A DNA stretch of 64,000 bases from JBGRQA01 sp041725895 (lineage in GTDB: Bacteria; Bacteroidota; Bacteroidia; Bacteroidales; Marinifilaceae). The notes under the pieces are model-generated. The model saw only the letters and a list, made by a program, of their open reading frames with translations, searched no databases and was not told the DNA's origin. The stretch is taken from contig JBGRQA010000017.1 in assembly GCA_041725895.1 (NCBI GenBank), forward strand, positions 1-64,000. Reading direction: 5' to 3'. The position numbers were made by a program, and so were the translations under genes. Below, piece by piece: positions 9,083-18,497 of the stretch (positions are counted from its first letter, which is position 1; each line of letters begins with the position of its first letter).

Positions 9083-9126
9083 TGTGTGATTAGAAAATAA
9101 TTGAATTCAAATAAAAAGGACTCTGT

Positions 9127-10287
9127 ATGAATAATTTTGATTTTTATAATCCTGTTAAGATTCTTTTTGGAAAAGGGAAAATTGCTGAATTGAAGAAGCA
9201 AATTCCCGAAGGAACTAAGGTTTTGATGACCTTTGGGGGCGGATCCATTAAGCGGAATGGGGTGTACGACCAGGTAATGGAAGCCCTGAAGGGCTATGAG
9301 GTATTAGAATTTGGAGGTATTGAGCCCAATCCTCACTTTGAAACCCTGATGAAAGCCGTAGAAATTGTAAAGAAGGAGAACATTGGCTTCCTATTGGCCG
9401 TTGGAGGTGGTTCCGTATTGGACGGAACCAAGTTTGTAGCTGCTGCAGCTCAATATGAAGGAGAAGATCCCTGGGATATTTTAGCCAAAAGAGCACGAGT
9501 AAACAGTGCTGTAGATTTGGGTGCGGTTCTCACACTTGCAGCTACCGGCTCGGAAATGAATAGCGGTGGTGTGATAACCAAAGCAGCAACACAGGAGAAA
9601 TTAGCTTTTGGTTCTCCTTTACTTTTCCCTAAATTTTCTGTGTTGGATCCGGAAACGACCTATTCTTTGCCTATGCGTCAAATATCCAATGGAATTGTGG
9701 ATGCCTTTGTGCATGTAATGGAGCAATATTTGACCTATCCTACCAATTCTCCGGTTCAGGATCGGTTTGCGGAAGGCATTCTCTTGACATTGATAGAAGA
9801 GGGGCCAAAAGCAATGGCGGAGGAGACTCCGGAGTACGAGAACCGGGCCAATTTGATGTGGGCAGCGACTATGGCTCTAAATGGTTTGATATCTATGGGA
9901 GTTGAAAGCGACTGGGCGACTCACATGATTGGACATGAATTGACCGCGTATCATGGTATTGACCATGCGGTAACCCTTGCCATTGTTCTTCCAGGTTTGT
10001 TGCGTCGTGTGAAGGAGCAACGTAATGTGAAGCTCCTGCAATATGCCGATAGAGTATGGAATATCACTGAAGGAACCGATGAGGAACGAATGGAGCAATC
10101 CATAGTGAAAACCGAGGAGTTCTTCAACAAGGTAGGTATCGCCACCCGATTGAGTGATCATCAAGTAGGACAGGAAACCATTGATACTATTGTGAAGCGG
10201 TTTACCGACCGTAAAGTTCCCTCCATTGGGATGCTACCCGATGTGAAGGTCGAGGATGTTGCACCAATTTTGGAGTCAAGACTGTAA
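9127..10287 (+). CDS. yqhD: YqhD-type NADPH-dependent aldehyde reductase (Fe-ADH family)
   Basis: This 386-residue cytosolic enzyme probably reduces short-chain and reactive aldehydes with NADPH. It aligns over its full length with E. coli YqhD, for instance FLLAVGGGSVLDGTKF and RFAEGILLTLIEEGPKA. The cofactor motif GGGS is present. The metal ligands can be placed at D192, H196, H266 and H280, equivalent to D194, H198, H267 and H281 of YqhD. It is monocistronic between two terminators, with its own promoter and a perfect palindrome upstream. In E. coli the orthologue is induced by aldehydes through YqhC; no such regulator gene is adjacent here. Confidence 0.92.
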   Translation: MNNFDFYNPVKILFGKGKIAELKKQIPEGTKVLMTFGGGSIKRNGVYDQVMEALKGYEVLEFGGIEPNPHFETLMKAVEIVKKENIGFLLAVGGGSVLDGTKFVAAAAQYEGEDPWDILAKRARVNSAVDLGAVLTLAATGSEMNSGGVITKAATQEKLAFGSPLLFPKFSVLDPETTYSLPMRQISNGIVDAFVHVMEQYLTYPTNSPVQDRFAEGILLTLIEEGPKAMAEETPEYENRANLMWAATMALNGLISMGVESDWATHMIGHELTAYHGIDHAVTLAIVLPGLLRRVKEQRNVKLLQYADRVWNITEGTDEERMEQSIVKTEEFFNKVGIATRLSDHQVGQETIDTIVKRFTDRKVPSIGMLPDVKVEDVAPILESRL

Positions 10288-10340
10288 AGTCAAGTAACAA
10301 GCTTCAAGGAGTAAGTAAAAAGAAGATACATGAATTGGTG

Positions 10341-10370
10341 GCCCTGTCCTTTTAGGATGGGGCTTTTTTT
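10341..10370 (+). terminator. Rho-independent terminator after yqhD
   Basis: A 9-bp stem (GCCCTGTCC/GGATGGGGC, two G-T pairs) with a 5-base loop runs into seven T residues. Confidence 0.88.
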
Positions 10371-10755
10371 ATTGTATGTTATTGGTTCTGTTTATTTATT
10401 CTTGAAAGAGTATCATAGATAGAAGTGATTTTGCAAACAGCAACTCTTGTTAATTAAGACTTCTAGCTTCGGTTGATGATTTTAGTATTAACGAACAGAA
10501 TCAGGAAAGAGTTCTGTGAAATCAATATTTGTGTTTGTCCTATATAAGTGTCTGAAAATTCTTGGATTTTTCTTTTCGTGTTAGTTAAAATTTTCACTTT
10601 GCCTCTCAAAAAAACAAATTCATGGAAAAACATAAAAAGACTTGCTAATCAGTGTGCTTTGGTGCAGAATTTGCCGTATTTTATAGTATAGGTTGAGTTG
10701 CAAATCTATCTGTGGATAACGAAATTATCTTGTTTAATTGTTAGGAGTTTGGCTT
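10371..10755. other. Intergenic stretch upstream of the DUF4136 gene
   Basis: AT-rich with no coding signal. An AGGAG ribosome-binding site at 10743-10747 lies 8 bases before the ATG at 10756 and fixes that start. I see no convincing promoter pair. Confidence 0.5.
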
Positions 10756-11436
10756 ATGAAGCGAGAGATGAAATTAACATGGGAGAAGATCGTTCTGTAT
10801 CTCTTTATAGTAATGAGTATGGGTGGATTGTTCTCCTGCGAGGAGGAGGGAGCTGAATTCGTGAGTGATCTGGATGTTGTGGTAACCCGTTTTGATGAGG
10901 CTTTTGATTTTGCGGCCACAAAAACTTACCTCATGCCGGATACCATTGTTCATATTCCCCCGGATGAAAACTACACCGAAAGGGATTCTGCATTTCATGC
11001 AGCAATCCTCGAACGGGTTGCACAAAATATGGAGACTCTGGGATACCAGAGGGTGACAGAGGGAGGAGAAGCAACAGAAGCCCCCGATTTGGTGTTGACT
11101 CTTACTATTCTGGACCGGAATTACTACCATGCCTACGGTTGGGGTCCTGATCTTTGGTACGGCTACTGGGGATATTATAATTGGGGCTATTGGGGCTATT
11201 CCTGGATTGGCCCCGGATGGTATGCTCATTACCCGGGTTATTGGAGTGGATATGCTTACTCCACAGGTTCGCTGGTGTTGGATTTGATGCAACCGCAGGA
11301 AAACGGAAATGAAGAGCAGATTCCAGTTGTGTGGAATGGTATTTTTAAAGGTATCTATTCTTTTGGTTTGAGCCAGAGGATGCTTCGGGGAGTGGATCAG
11401 ATGTTTGAACAGTCACCTTATTTGTCGGTGAAATAG
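10756..11436 (+). CDS. DUF4136-type lipoprotein
   Basis: This is a 226-residue predicted lipoprotein of the cell envelope. A hydrophobic signal ends in FSCEEEG, giving a lipidated cysteine after about 23 residues. The region DVVVTRFDEAFDFAATKTYL resembles the start of DUF4136, and the C-terminal part (LVLDLMQPQ and KGIYSFGLSQRMLRGVDQMF) fits the end of that domain. Between them is a striking Tyr/Trp/Gly-rich stretch (residues about 125-165, with WGYYNWGYWGYSW) that is probably a surface loop. An AGGAG site selects the ATG at 10756. It is followed 19 bases later by a small barrel protein, so the two probably form an operon. Its biochemical role is unknown. Confidence 0.75.
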   Translation: MKREMKLTWEKIVLYLFIVMSMGGLFSCEEEGAEFVSDLDVVVTRFDEAFDFAATKTYLMPDTIVHIPPDENYTERDSAFHAAILERVAQNMETLGYQRVTEGGEATEAPDLVLTLTILDRNYYHAYGWGPDLWYGYWGYYNWGYWGYSWIGPGWYAHYPGYWSGYAYSTGSLVLDLMQPQENGNEEQIPVVWNGIFKGIYSFGLSQRMLRGVDQMFEQSPYLSVK

Positions 11437-11455
11437 TAAAGGAAAGGAGATGATC

Positions 11456-12058
11456 ATGAGAGGGAGAATGAATATTATTTTGCTGGTGCTGTTTTGTTTG
11501 TTAGTGACCGAATCGTTGGCACAAAGGGGGTTTGTTTCTTTCGGTTGGCAAGGTGGTGAAGCCACTGAGAATACTAAAGATTTTATATCGGAAAGAAGCT
11601 ACGAGGGGTTCAATTTTAAAGTGGAACGATTTGTCCTTTGGGGCTTTGCTCTTGGATTGGAGGTAAACTATACTCATTTCTATGAGGAAGCTGGGCTGCA
11701 GTTCCATCAATTGGGCAACACCACCTATACAGGGCAGACTTTTAAGTACTTTGATGCTGCCCCTGTGTTATTTACCGGACGGATCTACCTAGGGGCAAGA
11801 AGAGATGGTTTTTTTGTTCCCTATTTTGGAGCCGGGGCCGGCGCCTACTATGTACAGGAAACCATGGAAGTGGGATCTGTAGTTTTCCAGAATGATGGAT
11901 GGGCTTGGGGAGTAGCTCCACAAGCCGGGTTGATGCTTCGATTGGATGAATTCCTCTATCTTTTTGGAGAAGCCGCCTACAACAAAATTTTTGAACGAGG
12001 TGATATTGGTGATCATACCTTTTTCACGGGAACTGTGGGCCTGAGATTTGGCTTCTAA
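11456..12058 (+). CDS. Small outer-membrane beta-barrel protein
   Basis: This is a roughly 200-residue porin-like protein. A signal peptide ends near LVTESLAQ, followed by alternating amphipathic strands (VERFVLWGFALGLEVNYTHF and FVPYFGAGAGAYYVQ) and a C-terminal GTVGLRFGF that ends in Phe, the usual barrel-insertion signal. The ribosome-binding site AGGAG at 11445-11449 directly abuts an ATG at 11450, so the ATG at 11456 is a better-spaced start. Its partner upstream is the DUF4136 lipoprotein. No ligand or transport role can be read. Confidence 0.72.
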   Translation: MRGRMNIILLVLFCLLVTESLAQRGFVSFGWQGGEATENTKDFISERSYEGFNFKVERFVLWGFALGLEVNYTHFYEEAGLQFHQLGNTTYTGQTFKYFDAAPVLFTGRIYLGARRDGFFVPYFGAGAGAYYVQETMEVGSVVFQNDGWAWGVAPQAGLMLRLDEFLYLFGEAAYNKIFERGDIGDHTFFTGTVGLRFGF

Positions 12059-12086
12059 ACTTATTTGACTCGTACAGATTAATAAG

Positions 12087-12116
12087 CCCTAACCGAATGG
12101 ATTGGTTGGGGTTTTT
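12087..12116 (+). terminator. Rho-independent terminator
   Basis: An 8-bp stem (CCCTAACC/GGTTGGGG, one G-T pair) is followed by five T residues. It closes the DUF4136/barrel pair. Confidence 0.85.
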
Positions 12117-12231
12117 ATTATTTGTATATTGTAATCATAAAATCATTATTGATTTATTAGCATAGAATCTTTCTTTAATGCAATGGAGATTAGAAATAAT
12201 CTTTAGATGAAATGATTCATAAGAATGCTTC

Positions 12232-12266
12232 CTATTCGCGCGATGCGTTAACTATCGGGCGAATAG
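12232..12266. repeat. Long hairpin without T-run
   Basis: CTATTCGCGCGAT and ATCGGGCGAATAG form 13-bp arms with one mismatch around a 9-base loop, 46 bases before the next start codon. It is GC-richer than its surroundings. It may be a 5' leader structure or protein site. Confidence 0.5.
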
Positions 12267-12311
12267 ATTAGGTGAGTTTCACGCGATCAATGAAAACAAT
12301 ATAGTAAATAT

Positions 12312-13436
12312 ATGAAACGATTTATTTACCTGTCGGTTATTGTCCTTTTATTTTCTTCCTGTGGGGAGACAAAGAGGAAGACTAGTAGTAATGTGGTGAA
12401 AACTGCCAAGGCCATGCCAGTTGAAAAAGCAGCGCTCAAAAAGGAATTTCCTGCATTGGAAGAGGGGGCCGTTGAATTAACCGAAAAGGCTTTTGGTAAT
12501 GTGATAGAGTTGGTAGGAGAACCAGTTGCTACCAATGCCGTTTTCCGTCCAAGGGAGGTACAAATGTTGGTGAAGGATGATTACCTGGTAATGAAGAATT
12601 ATTCCAATGAGAAGATGATTCGAATCTTTACCCTTCCGGGGATGAAACAAGTTTATTCTTTGGGTTCAAGAGGGCCGGGGCCCGGTGAGTTTCTTCTTCC
12701 ACGACTGGTTGAAACAAATGAAAAGGATAAGCTATGTTACATCCATGATACTTCAAACGAAAAGGTATGGGCCCTGAAAAAGAATGGTATTGTAGAAGAA
12801 TGCAAAATTAAATTGCCAAGGAAAGCCAGTAGAAATTATGGAAGGAAACAAGTTGGTGCACTTGGTCACCATGATTGTATGTATGTTGGGAATGTAAAGG
12901 GAGGCAAAGGAGTTTTCCATTTACAGTCTGATACTATTCCCGAAAAGACTTTGGTGAAGCAACTTGGCTTTAGTAAGGATTTTCGTAGTTGGGCTGCATA
13001 CATTGGTGATTTTGCTGTCAATCAAGAGAAAGATCGCATGGTGTACGCCTACAAATATTTCAAGAGGTTGATATTTACCGATTTGAAAGGCGAAAAGCAA
13101 CGCACGTTGACTTTCAAGGATGCGAAAGGCCCCAAACGAGGCGATACCAAATCTTTCCTGGCTCCGTCTACTTTAACTCATTATTGGGGGCGCTCAGCCA
13201 ATTCCGATCGGGTTTACTTTCTCTATAGTGGTCGAACTCCCCTTCAGGTTACCCGGGAAAATCAACGAAATAAGGAATATATTTTTGTAGAGGAATATGA
13301 TTGGAACGGCAACCCTTTGCGTAAATTCAAATTGGATAAGTGGGGCTATTTTTGTGTGGACCAGAAACGCAATACCATATACATAGCAGCTACCAATGCC
13401 GTAGATCCTATTTATGCTTTTCACATTCCGAATTAA
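12312..13436 (+). CDS. Six-bladed beta-propeller (TolB-like) lipoprotein
   Basis: This 374-residue envelope protein has the lipobox LLFSSCG near residue 17. The body resembles Bacteroidota TolB-like/six-bladed propeller lipoproteins: KDDYLVMKNYSNEKMIRIF, then LGSRGPGPGEFLLPRL, then repeated segments of beta character separated by short linkers. The G-x-G-P-G-E-F motif after the first blade is common in this group. It is alone between a terminator and a bidirectional terminator. Such proteins are abundant in gut and marine Bacteroidota, but their ligands are generally unknown. Confidence 0.75.
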   Translation: MKRFIYLSVIVLLFSSCGETKRKTSSNVVKTAKAMPVEKAALKKEFPALEEGAVELTEKAFGNVIELVGEPVATNAVFRPREVQMLVKDDYLVMKNYSNEKMIRIFTLPGMKQVYSLGSRGPGPGEFLLPRLVETNEKDKLCYIHDTSNEKVWALKKNGIVEECKIKLPRKASRNYGRKQVGALGHHDCMYVGNVKGGKGVFHLQSDTIPEKTLVKQLGFSKDFRSWAAYIGDFAVNQEKDRMVYAYKYFKRLIFTDLKGEKQRTLTFKDAKGPKRGDTKSFLAPSTLTHYWGRSANSDRVYFLYSGRTPLQVTRENQRNKEYIFVEEYDWNGNPLRKFKLDKWGYFCVDQKRNTIYIAATNAVDPIYAFHIPN

Positions 13437-13511
13437 TGCGATCTTTGGTCGAGGTTAACTTATAACAATATTTTCTATCGGTTTGATACAACTGATATTG
13501 CTTAAAACAAG

Positions 13512-13544
13512 AAGAGGCTACCCTGTTTGTAGGTGTAGCCTCTT
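13512..13544. terminator. Bidirectional terminator
   Basis: A 10-bp stem (AAGAGGCTAC/GTAGCCTCTT) sits between the convergent propeller and FG-GAP genes. It can serve both strands, although the T-runs are short and interrupted. Confidence 0.7.
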
Positions 13545-13565
13545 TATCTATTACTCGATTGAAAT

Positions 13566-16500
13566 TTATTTTACTATCAATTTCTTTTTAATGGTTTTTT
13601 CCTCTGTTGAAACAACAAGTAGTACCATTCCTTTCCATTCCTGTTTCAGCGGTATATCGATATTTGTTTGGTATTGATATTCCTTTTCAAATAGTTTTTG
13701 ACCTGTTAAGCTGTACAATTCCAGTTGTATTGGTTTGGAGTAATCTTCGGGTAAAGAAATAAATACATGTTCCGATGCAGGGTTTGGATAGATCTCCAAA
13801 GTTCCAACATGCAAATCGTTAACACCGGTTTCAATTTTGTTTGTTACATCTAATAGGAAGACTTTTTGAAACGAAAGTCCTTTTGCATCCTCTACCTGAA
13901 TTAGAACAGATAATTCATTTTTTGTGTCAAAATCCAAAATCTCCCTGGTTTTTAACTCATTTTCCGAAATTTCGAATAGTGAATTGTCTGCATCTATAGT
14001 GCCATCACCTTTTGCAAGAGAAAAGGTGAAAGTATCTCCTGTATCCGGATCTGATGCTGCCAATGTACCAACGATTAAACCTGCTTCCTCCTTTTCTTCT
14101 ATCTTTGTATTGGAAATTGTAATATCCGTAGGAGCTTCGTTTACATCCTCAATTTTTATTACAATTAATTTTTGTACTGTTTTTCCATCTGCATCTTTGG
14201 CTTCCACATTTATGGTATACTCTTGTTTTGTCTCGAAATCAAAAGCGATTTTACTTTGCAATTGGTTCCCAATAATCTCAAAGTTGTCGTTGTCAAATGC
14301 ATTACCTTCCTCATTGGTTGTAAGACTGAAGCTATGAAAATCTACCTTGTCTGTATCGGTAGCTGCGAGTGTCCCCACTACAGTTGCTTTGGGTTGGTTT
14401 TCCATTATGGTTGCTACATCCGTTGAAATATCGGTTGGTGCCGTATTGAAAGGATTGGTAATAAAATGGCGGTGGATAACATTCCCGGGATAGTTGGGAT
14501 CGTAATAGCCGGTGATTAGTTCCGGAACGCCCTTACCTGAAAAGTTGGATGTGAAATTGGGAAGATCGGAAAAGTAGAAACTGTTGTTCAAAAGAGATGA
14601 GTTGTAAGCAACCTCATTCATTGCTTTTATTTCTCCTATAGGATCCGGGCTAATGCCATCGGTTTTTGATCCCAGGTAGAGGTAATCGCCGCGATACATA
14701 CTAAATCCCAGTTGAATGAGTAGTTCATCTGTTCCGTCTCCATTTACATCGGGAACGCTCATCAAAGCTCCTCTAAAATCGTCGAGAATTTTAATTTCAG
14801 AACTTACCAAATTCTTTGCCTTCACATAAATCTCTTTGTCGGGAGTGGAAGTCATGTTCTCCGCTCCAAAATAGATCTTGATACCGGCAAGTGGCTCCTG
14901 GGTTAGTTGATTCTTGAAGGAGTATGCCACTGTTGCAATATCCTTTTTCCCATCTCCGTTGTAATCTCCGGTGGTTAGATGCATCCCAAAATTCTCGGTG
15001 TTGTTGTTAGGTTCGGCATCATAAAGAAATTTATCCGGAACGGAAAAATCAAGAGAAGTATTGCCATAAAAGACATAGAGACAGCCATTTGATGGGCTGT
15101 TTTTTAAAGGCCTACTACAGTCCGAAAGCACAAAATCATTGATGCCATCCTTGTTGATGTCGCCCAGGCTAAGGGCTCTGGATCCGATAAAGCCAATATA
15201 TGATGCACTTTCAAAATCAGGGTGTGTAGCATCTTTTTCGAAATTGATGCTATTATGTGGAGATTCCGGAAATGTAGCTGCCCCCTTGAAAATGTATACC
15301 ATTTCTTTTTTAACCGTACTGAACATGATTAGCTCGGGGTATTCATCCCCATCTACACTACCGATTAGATTGAAGCCATATTCATAGTAGGATACGTTTT
15401 CTGTTCCGGAAAGGCTCAAGGTCTGGGCGATATTAGCCTGTATATCAGGTATTGGAGATGGATTTGCTCCTCCGTAGTAAATTTCGATTCGGTTTTGAGA
15501 GAAATCATCTGTATTTCGAATTCCTACAATAAAATCAGAATAACCGTCCTGGTTTAAATCACCTGCCTCAATTTTAGTAAAGCGGAATTCTCCCTCCGGT
15601 TTATTTAGAGTAAATACTGGTGTTTCAAGATTTCCGTTGGAATAGATATCAATCCGGGAATTGAACAGAAAGGCAATTTCGTCCTTCCCATTTCCATTAA
15701 TATCTCCTAAATTGAAACTATGATAGTAGGCCAATCCTCTAAAATTGTTTTTGTCAAATTGGATTTGGGTGGAGGTAACAGGAGTTTGTCCCTCCAGTGT
15801 TATGGCCTTATAAGCGTAGTGGGTGTCTGAATGTGTTGGCACCAGCAAGTCCTGTTTCCCATCCTTATTGTAGTCTCGGGATAGGATGTTATTGTAATAA
15901 TTTAAAAGTTTGTATGAAGTTGTGATATCACAATCGATATCTGTTACTACTTCAGATACAAATCTCGGATTTATTTTAAGATTGACTATTTGGGTTTTGT
16001 CATCCAAAAGAATTAGGAACTCAGGATGGTTATCATTGTTGAGATCCCCAATATATTTTCCCTTCAAATTTGTTTCAATTTTTTCGAGGCCATAAATTAT
16101 GGAGCCGGGATAGAAATCTTTAAAAATGAATATATTGGCATTCGTGTCGTAACCAATTAACTCTTTACTTCCGTCATTGTCTACATCCAGATAATCAAAA
16201 TGATTGTATCTGTACATTCTTTCCTCTTCGCCAACTGATATGGGGGTGGGGTCAAAAATGATTGTCCTAAGGGTGCCGTAAGGGTTAAAATAGAGGAGGG
16301 TAGGGGTTCCTGCAGTTTCAAGGTACGAAAAGTTTTTGGAGTAAGCTTTGTCTATAAATACCGGTTCTAATTTATTTTCATCCTTGTTGCCATAGATTAT
16401 CATTAAATTGCTATTGGAGTCTCGATAGATGCAATCCTGGAATCCGTCTTTGTTTGCATCAATTTTTGAATACCCACCCAATTTTATATCATATTGGAAT

Positions 16501-17012
16501 GAGGATGTGGTTTTCACAAATCCCTCGCTGGATCCGAAGTAAAGATTTTGATCCTTGTTTCGTTCCTTCATGGCTACATCATCTATTCCATCTCCATTTA
16601 GGTCGCCCAGTGGGATTACTTGTTCGTAACAGATTGTACTGGTAAAATTCCCACTAGAGTTTCCATAACATATCATAGCTTTGTCACAAACATCATTGGG
16701 ATCTGCTGTTCGTTCGTCGGCAACACGGTAGTAATTTGTAACAAAATCGTCAAATCCATCCCCGTTTACATCTCCTAAAGAAATGGGAGGTTGGGTTGGA
16801 GAGAAATTCATTTCAGGAATTCCCCAGGTCTTATATTTTGTTTCTGCTGGTTTGTATAGCTTGAGCGAATTAGCAGCTTCACTTTTTAGTTGAGTTTGAA
16901 TTATTGGTGGATAATTCGATGTGAGATTTTCTTGTGGAACCATCCTTTTCTGAGCTTTGCATGGTAGGGCAAGGGTTATGAAAAGGGTAACCTGGAGTAA
17001 AATTTTTTTCAT
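13566..17012 (-). CDS. Secreted FG-GAP/cadherin-like protein with type IX sorting domain
   Basis: This cell-surface or secreted protein has 1148 residues. The N-terminal signal peptide is MKKILLQVTLFITLALPCKA. About twelve calcium-binding FG-GAP/VCBS-type motifs follow (for example GDVNGDGFDDFV, GDLNGDGIDDVA, GDYNGDGKKDIA and PDVNGDGTDELL), likely forming beta-propellers. Two cadherin-like repeats come next (around ATDTDK and EDVNEAPTDITI). The C-terminal 80 residues begin LEIYPNPASEHVFISLP and end in KKLIVK, a type A sorting domain recognised by the Por/type IX system. I start it at the ATG at 17012 rather than an upstream TTG. A TACATTTG -7 match lies at 17039-17046 on this strand. The ligand is unknown; adhesion or polymer binding is a guess. 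Confidence 0.9.
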   Translation of the reverse strand: MKKILLQVTLFITLALPCKAQKRMVPQENLTSNYPPIIQTQLKSEAANSLKLYKPAETKYKTWGIPEMNFSPTQPPISLGDVNGDGFDDFVTNYYRVADERTADPNDVCDKAMICYGNSSGNFTSTICYEQVIPLGDLNGDGIDDVAMKERNKDQNLYFGSSEGFVKTTSSFQYDIKLGGYSKIDANKDGFQDCIYRDSNSNLMIIYGNKDENKLEPVFIDKAYSKNFSYLETAGTPTLLYFNPYGTLRTIIFDPTPISVGEEERMYRYNHFDYLDVDNDGSKELIGYDTNANIFIFKDFYPGSIIYGLEKIETNLKGKYIGDLNNDNHPEFLILLDDKTQIVNLKINPRFVSEVVTDIDCDITTSYKLLNYYNNILSRDYNKDGKQDLLVPTHSDTHYAYKAITLEGQTPVTSTQIQFDKNNFRGLAYYHSFNLGDINGNGKDEIAFLFNSRIDIYSNGNLETPVFTLNKPEGEFRFTKIEAGDLNQDGYSDFIVGIRNTDDFSQNRIEIYYGGANPSPIPDIQANIAQTLSLSGTENVSYYEYGFNLIGSVDGDEYPELIMFSTVKKEMVYIFKGAATFPESPHNSINFEKDATHPDFESASYIGFIGSRALSLGDINKDGINDFVLSDCSRPLKNSPSNGCLYVFYGNTSLDFSVPDKFLYDAEPNNNTENFGMHLTTGDYNGDGKKDIATVAYSFKNQLTQEPLAGIKIYFGAENMTSTPDKEIYVKAKNLVSSEIKILDDFRGALMSVPDVNGDGTDELLIQLGFSMYRGDYLYLGSKTDGISPDPIGEIKAMNEVAYNSSLLNNSFYFSDLPNFTSNFSGKGVPELITGYYDPNYPGNVIHRHFITNPFNTAPTDISTDVATIMENQPKATVVGTLAATDTDKVDFHSFSLTTNEEGNAFDNDNFEIIGNQLQSKIAFDFETKQEYTINVEAKDADGKTVQKLIVIKIEDVNEAPTDITISNTKIEEKEEAGLIVGTLAASDPDTGDTFTFSLAKGDGTIDADNSLFEISENELKTREILDFDTKNELSVLIQVEDAKGLSFQKVFLLDVTNKIETGVNDLHVGTLEIYPNPASEHVFISLPEDYSKPIQLELYSLTGQKLFEKEYQYQTNIDIPLKQEWKGMVLLVVSTEEKTIKKKLIVK

Positions 17013-17046
17013 TGAATACAATTAAAATTATTTTGACCCAAATGTA

Positions 17047-17591
17047 GGTTCATTGCTGATGGTATAAAAGTGTCAAGATTGTCAATTTTTAATTATTCTA
17101 TGACGGGTACAAAAAAATTCATCAGGTTGTCCCTAATCTCTTATTTAGGCCCTTTTTGCAGGATTATTTAGTATATTGATGGTACTATAATTTATGTGGT
17201 AAGTCTATGTTGTGCATTCGAAATAGATCGAATGGCAATAGATAAAGGGTCCCCAGTACTGTTGTAATTGTGGTTTATAGACGATCAATTTGAAAAGGAA
17301 TAGATTTGTAGGATATCTATAAAATCCGGATAACTAATTCCTAAGCGGTGGATCCGAACAATAAGTAGATGAATACCTAAATTGATGAATATGAATCGGG
17401 TTTGATTTGTTCTATCTTAAAGCACCCAATTAGGAATATTTAGGTTCTTGATCAGAACGCAATTAAATAGGTTAACCATTTAAGAGTAGCATAGCATAAG
17501 GAGGCTCAGGGGGCATATCTTATTGAGAGCCTCAGTTAAGAATTAATAGGCTATAAAGAAATTGAGGTTGTTGCTATTCAAATTTAATTTA
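17047..17591. other. Intergenic stretch before the 21-bp array
   Basis: AT-rich and frequently interrupted by stops on both strands. No gene, RNA or obvious repeat was recognised apart from the -7 element of the FG-GAP gene just before it. Confidence 0.5.
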
Positions 17592-18452
17592 ATGTGGTTC
17601 AAAATGAGGAAAGTCTGCTTTTAGACCAGATGATTCTCACTTATAGCGAGATTGTTTCCATATAATACCGGAAGCTTGGGGTTCAGAATGAAAATAGTCT
17701 GGTTTTAACCCAGAAGGTTCTTGCTTATAACGAGAACGTTCTCATTTAAAACCGGAAGCCTTTGGTTCAGAGAGAAAATAGTCTGGTTTTAACCCAGACG
17801 TTTCTTGCTTAAAACGAGATCGTTTTCATCCAAACCCAGATGCTTTTGGTCCAAAAGGAGAAAAGTCTGACTTTAAACCAGAAGCTTTTTACGTTTTCAA
17901 CGAGATTGTTTTGGTTTAAACCCAGACCCTTTTGGTTCAAAGGGAGAAAAGTCTGGTTTTAACCCAGAAGCTTTCTGTTTTTGACGAGGGTGTTTCGATT
18001 TTAACCCAGACGTTTTTGGTTCAAAACGAGGAAAGTCTGGTTTTAAGCCAGAAGCTTTCCGTTTTTAACGAGGTTGTTTCGATTTAAACCCAGACGCTTT
18101 GGGTTCAAATCGAGGAAAGTCTGGTTTTAGCCAGAAGGTTCCTGTTTACAACCAGGATTTTTATGTTTAAGTATAGAAGGTTTTGGTTCGGAATGGAAAT
18201 GTTTTGGTTTTAACCCAAAAGCTTTCTGTTTGGAATGGAAATGTTTCGGTTTGGAACCCAAAGCTTTCTGTTTGGAATGGAAATGTTTTGGTTTTAACCC
18301 AAAAGCTTTCTGTTTGGAATGGAAATGTTTCGGTTTGGAACCTAAAGCTTTCTGTTTGGAATGGAAATGTTTCGGTTTTGAACCCAAAGCTTTCTGTTCG
18401 GAATGGAATTGTTTCGGTTAAAACCCAAAAGATTTCTGTTTCAAATGATATT
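17592..18452. repeat. 21-bp satellite-like tandem array with 84-bp higher-order units
   Basis: This 861-bp tract divides into 41 successive monomers averaging 21 bp. From 17592 to about 18179 they cycle as four types. Type A is GTCTGGTTTTAACCCAGAAG, B is TTTCTGTTTTTAACGAGGTTG-like, C is TTTCGATTTTAACCCAGACG-like and D is TTTTGGTTCAAAACGAGGAA, giving an 84-bp higher-order unit seen about seven times. From 18180 on the array is more homogeneous, alternating GTTTCGGTTTGGAACCCAAA and CTTTCTGTTTGGAATGGAAA every 42 bp. Only two monomers break length (17886-17908 has 2 extra bases, 18119-18137 lacks 2). Type A monomers are imperfect dyads. Several frames stay open in the distal part only because 42 is a multiple of 3. 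Confidence 0.92.
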
Positions 18453-18497
18453 GTAGATAGATACACAACCAGGATCCATAGTATTTGATATACCCAA

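Noticed and set aside
13483..13677. 64-residue open frame
   Set aside because: It covers the bidirectional terminator and then the antisense end of the FG-GAP gene.
17592..18452. Possible CRISPR array
   Set aside because: There are no unique spacers between repeats; monomers are contiguous and gradually diverged. No cas gene is present.
18127..18488. Overlapping open frames on both strands encoding 14-residue repeats
   Set aside because: They exist only because the 42-bp repeat is a multiple of 3. Three or more frames are open at once, none continues into the left part of the array, and no ribosome-binding site or signal is present.
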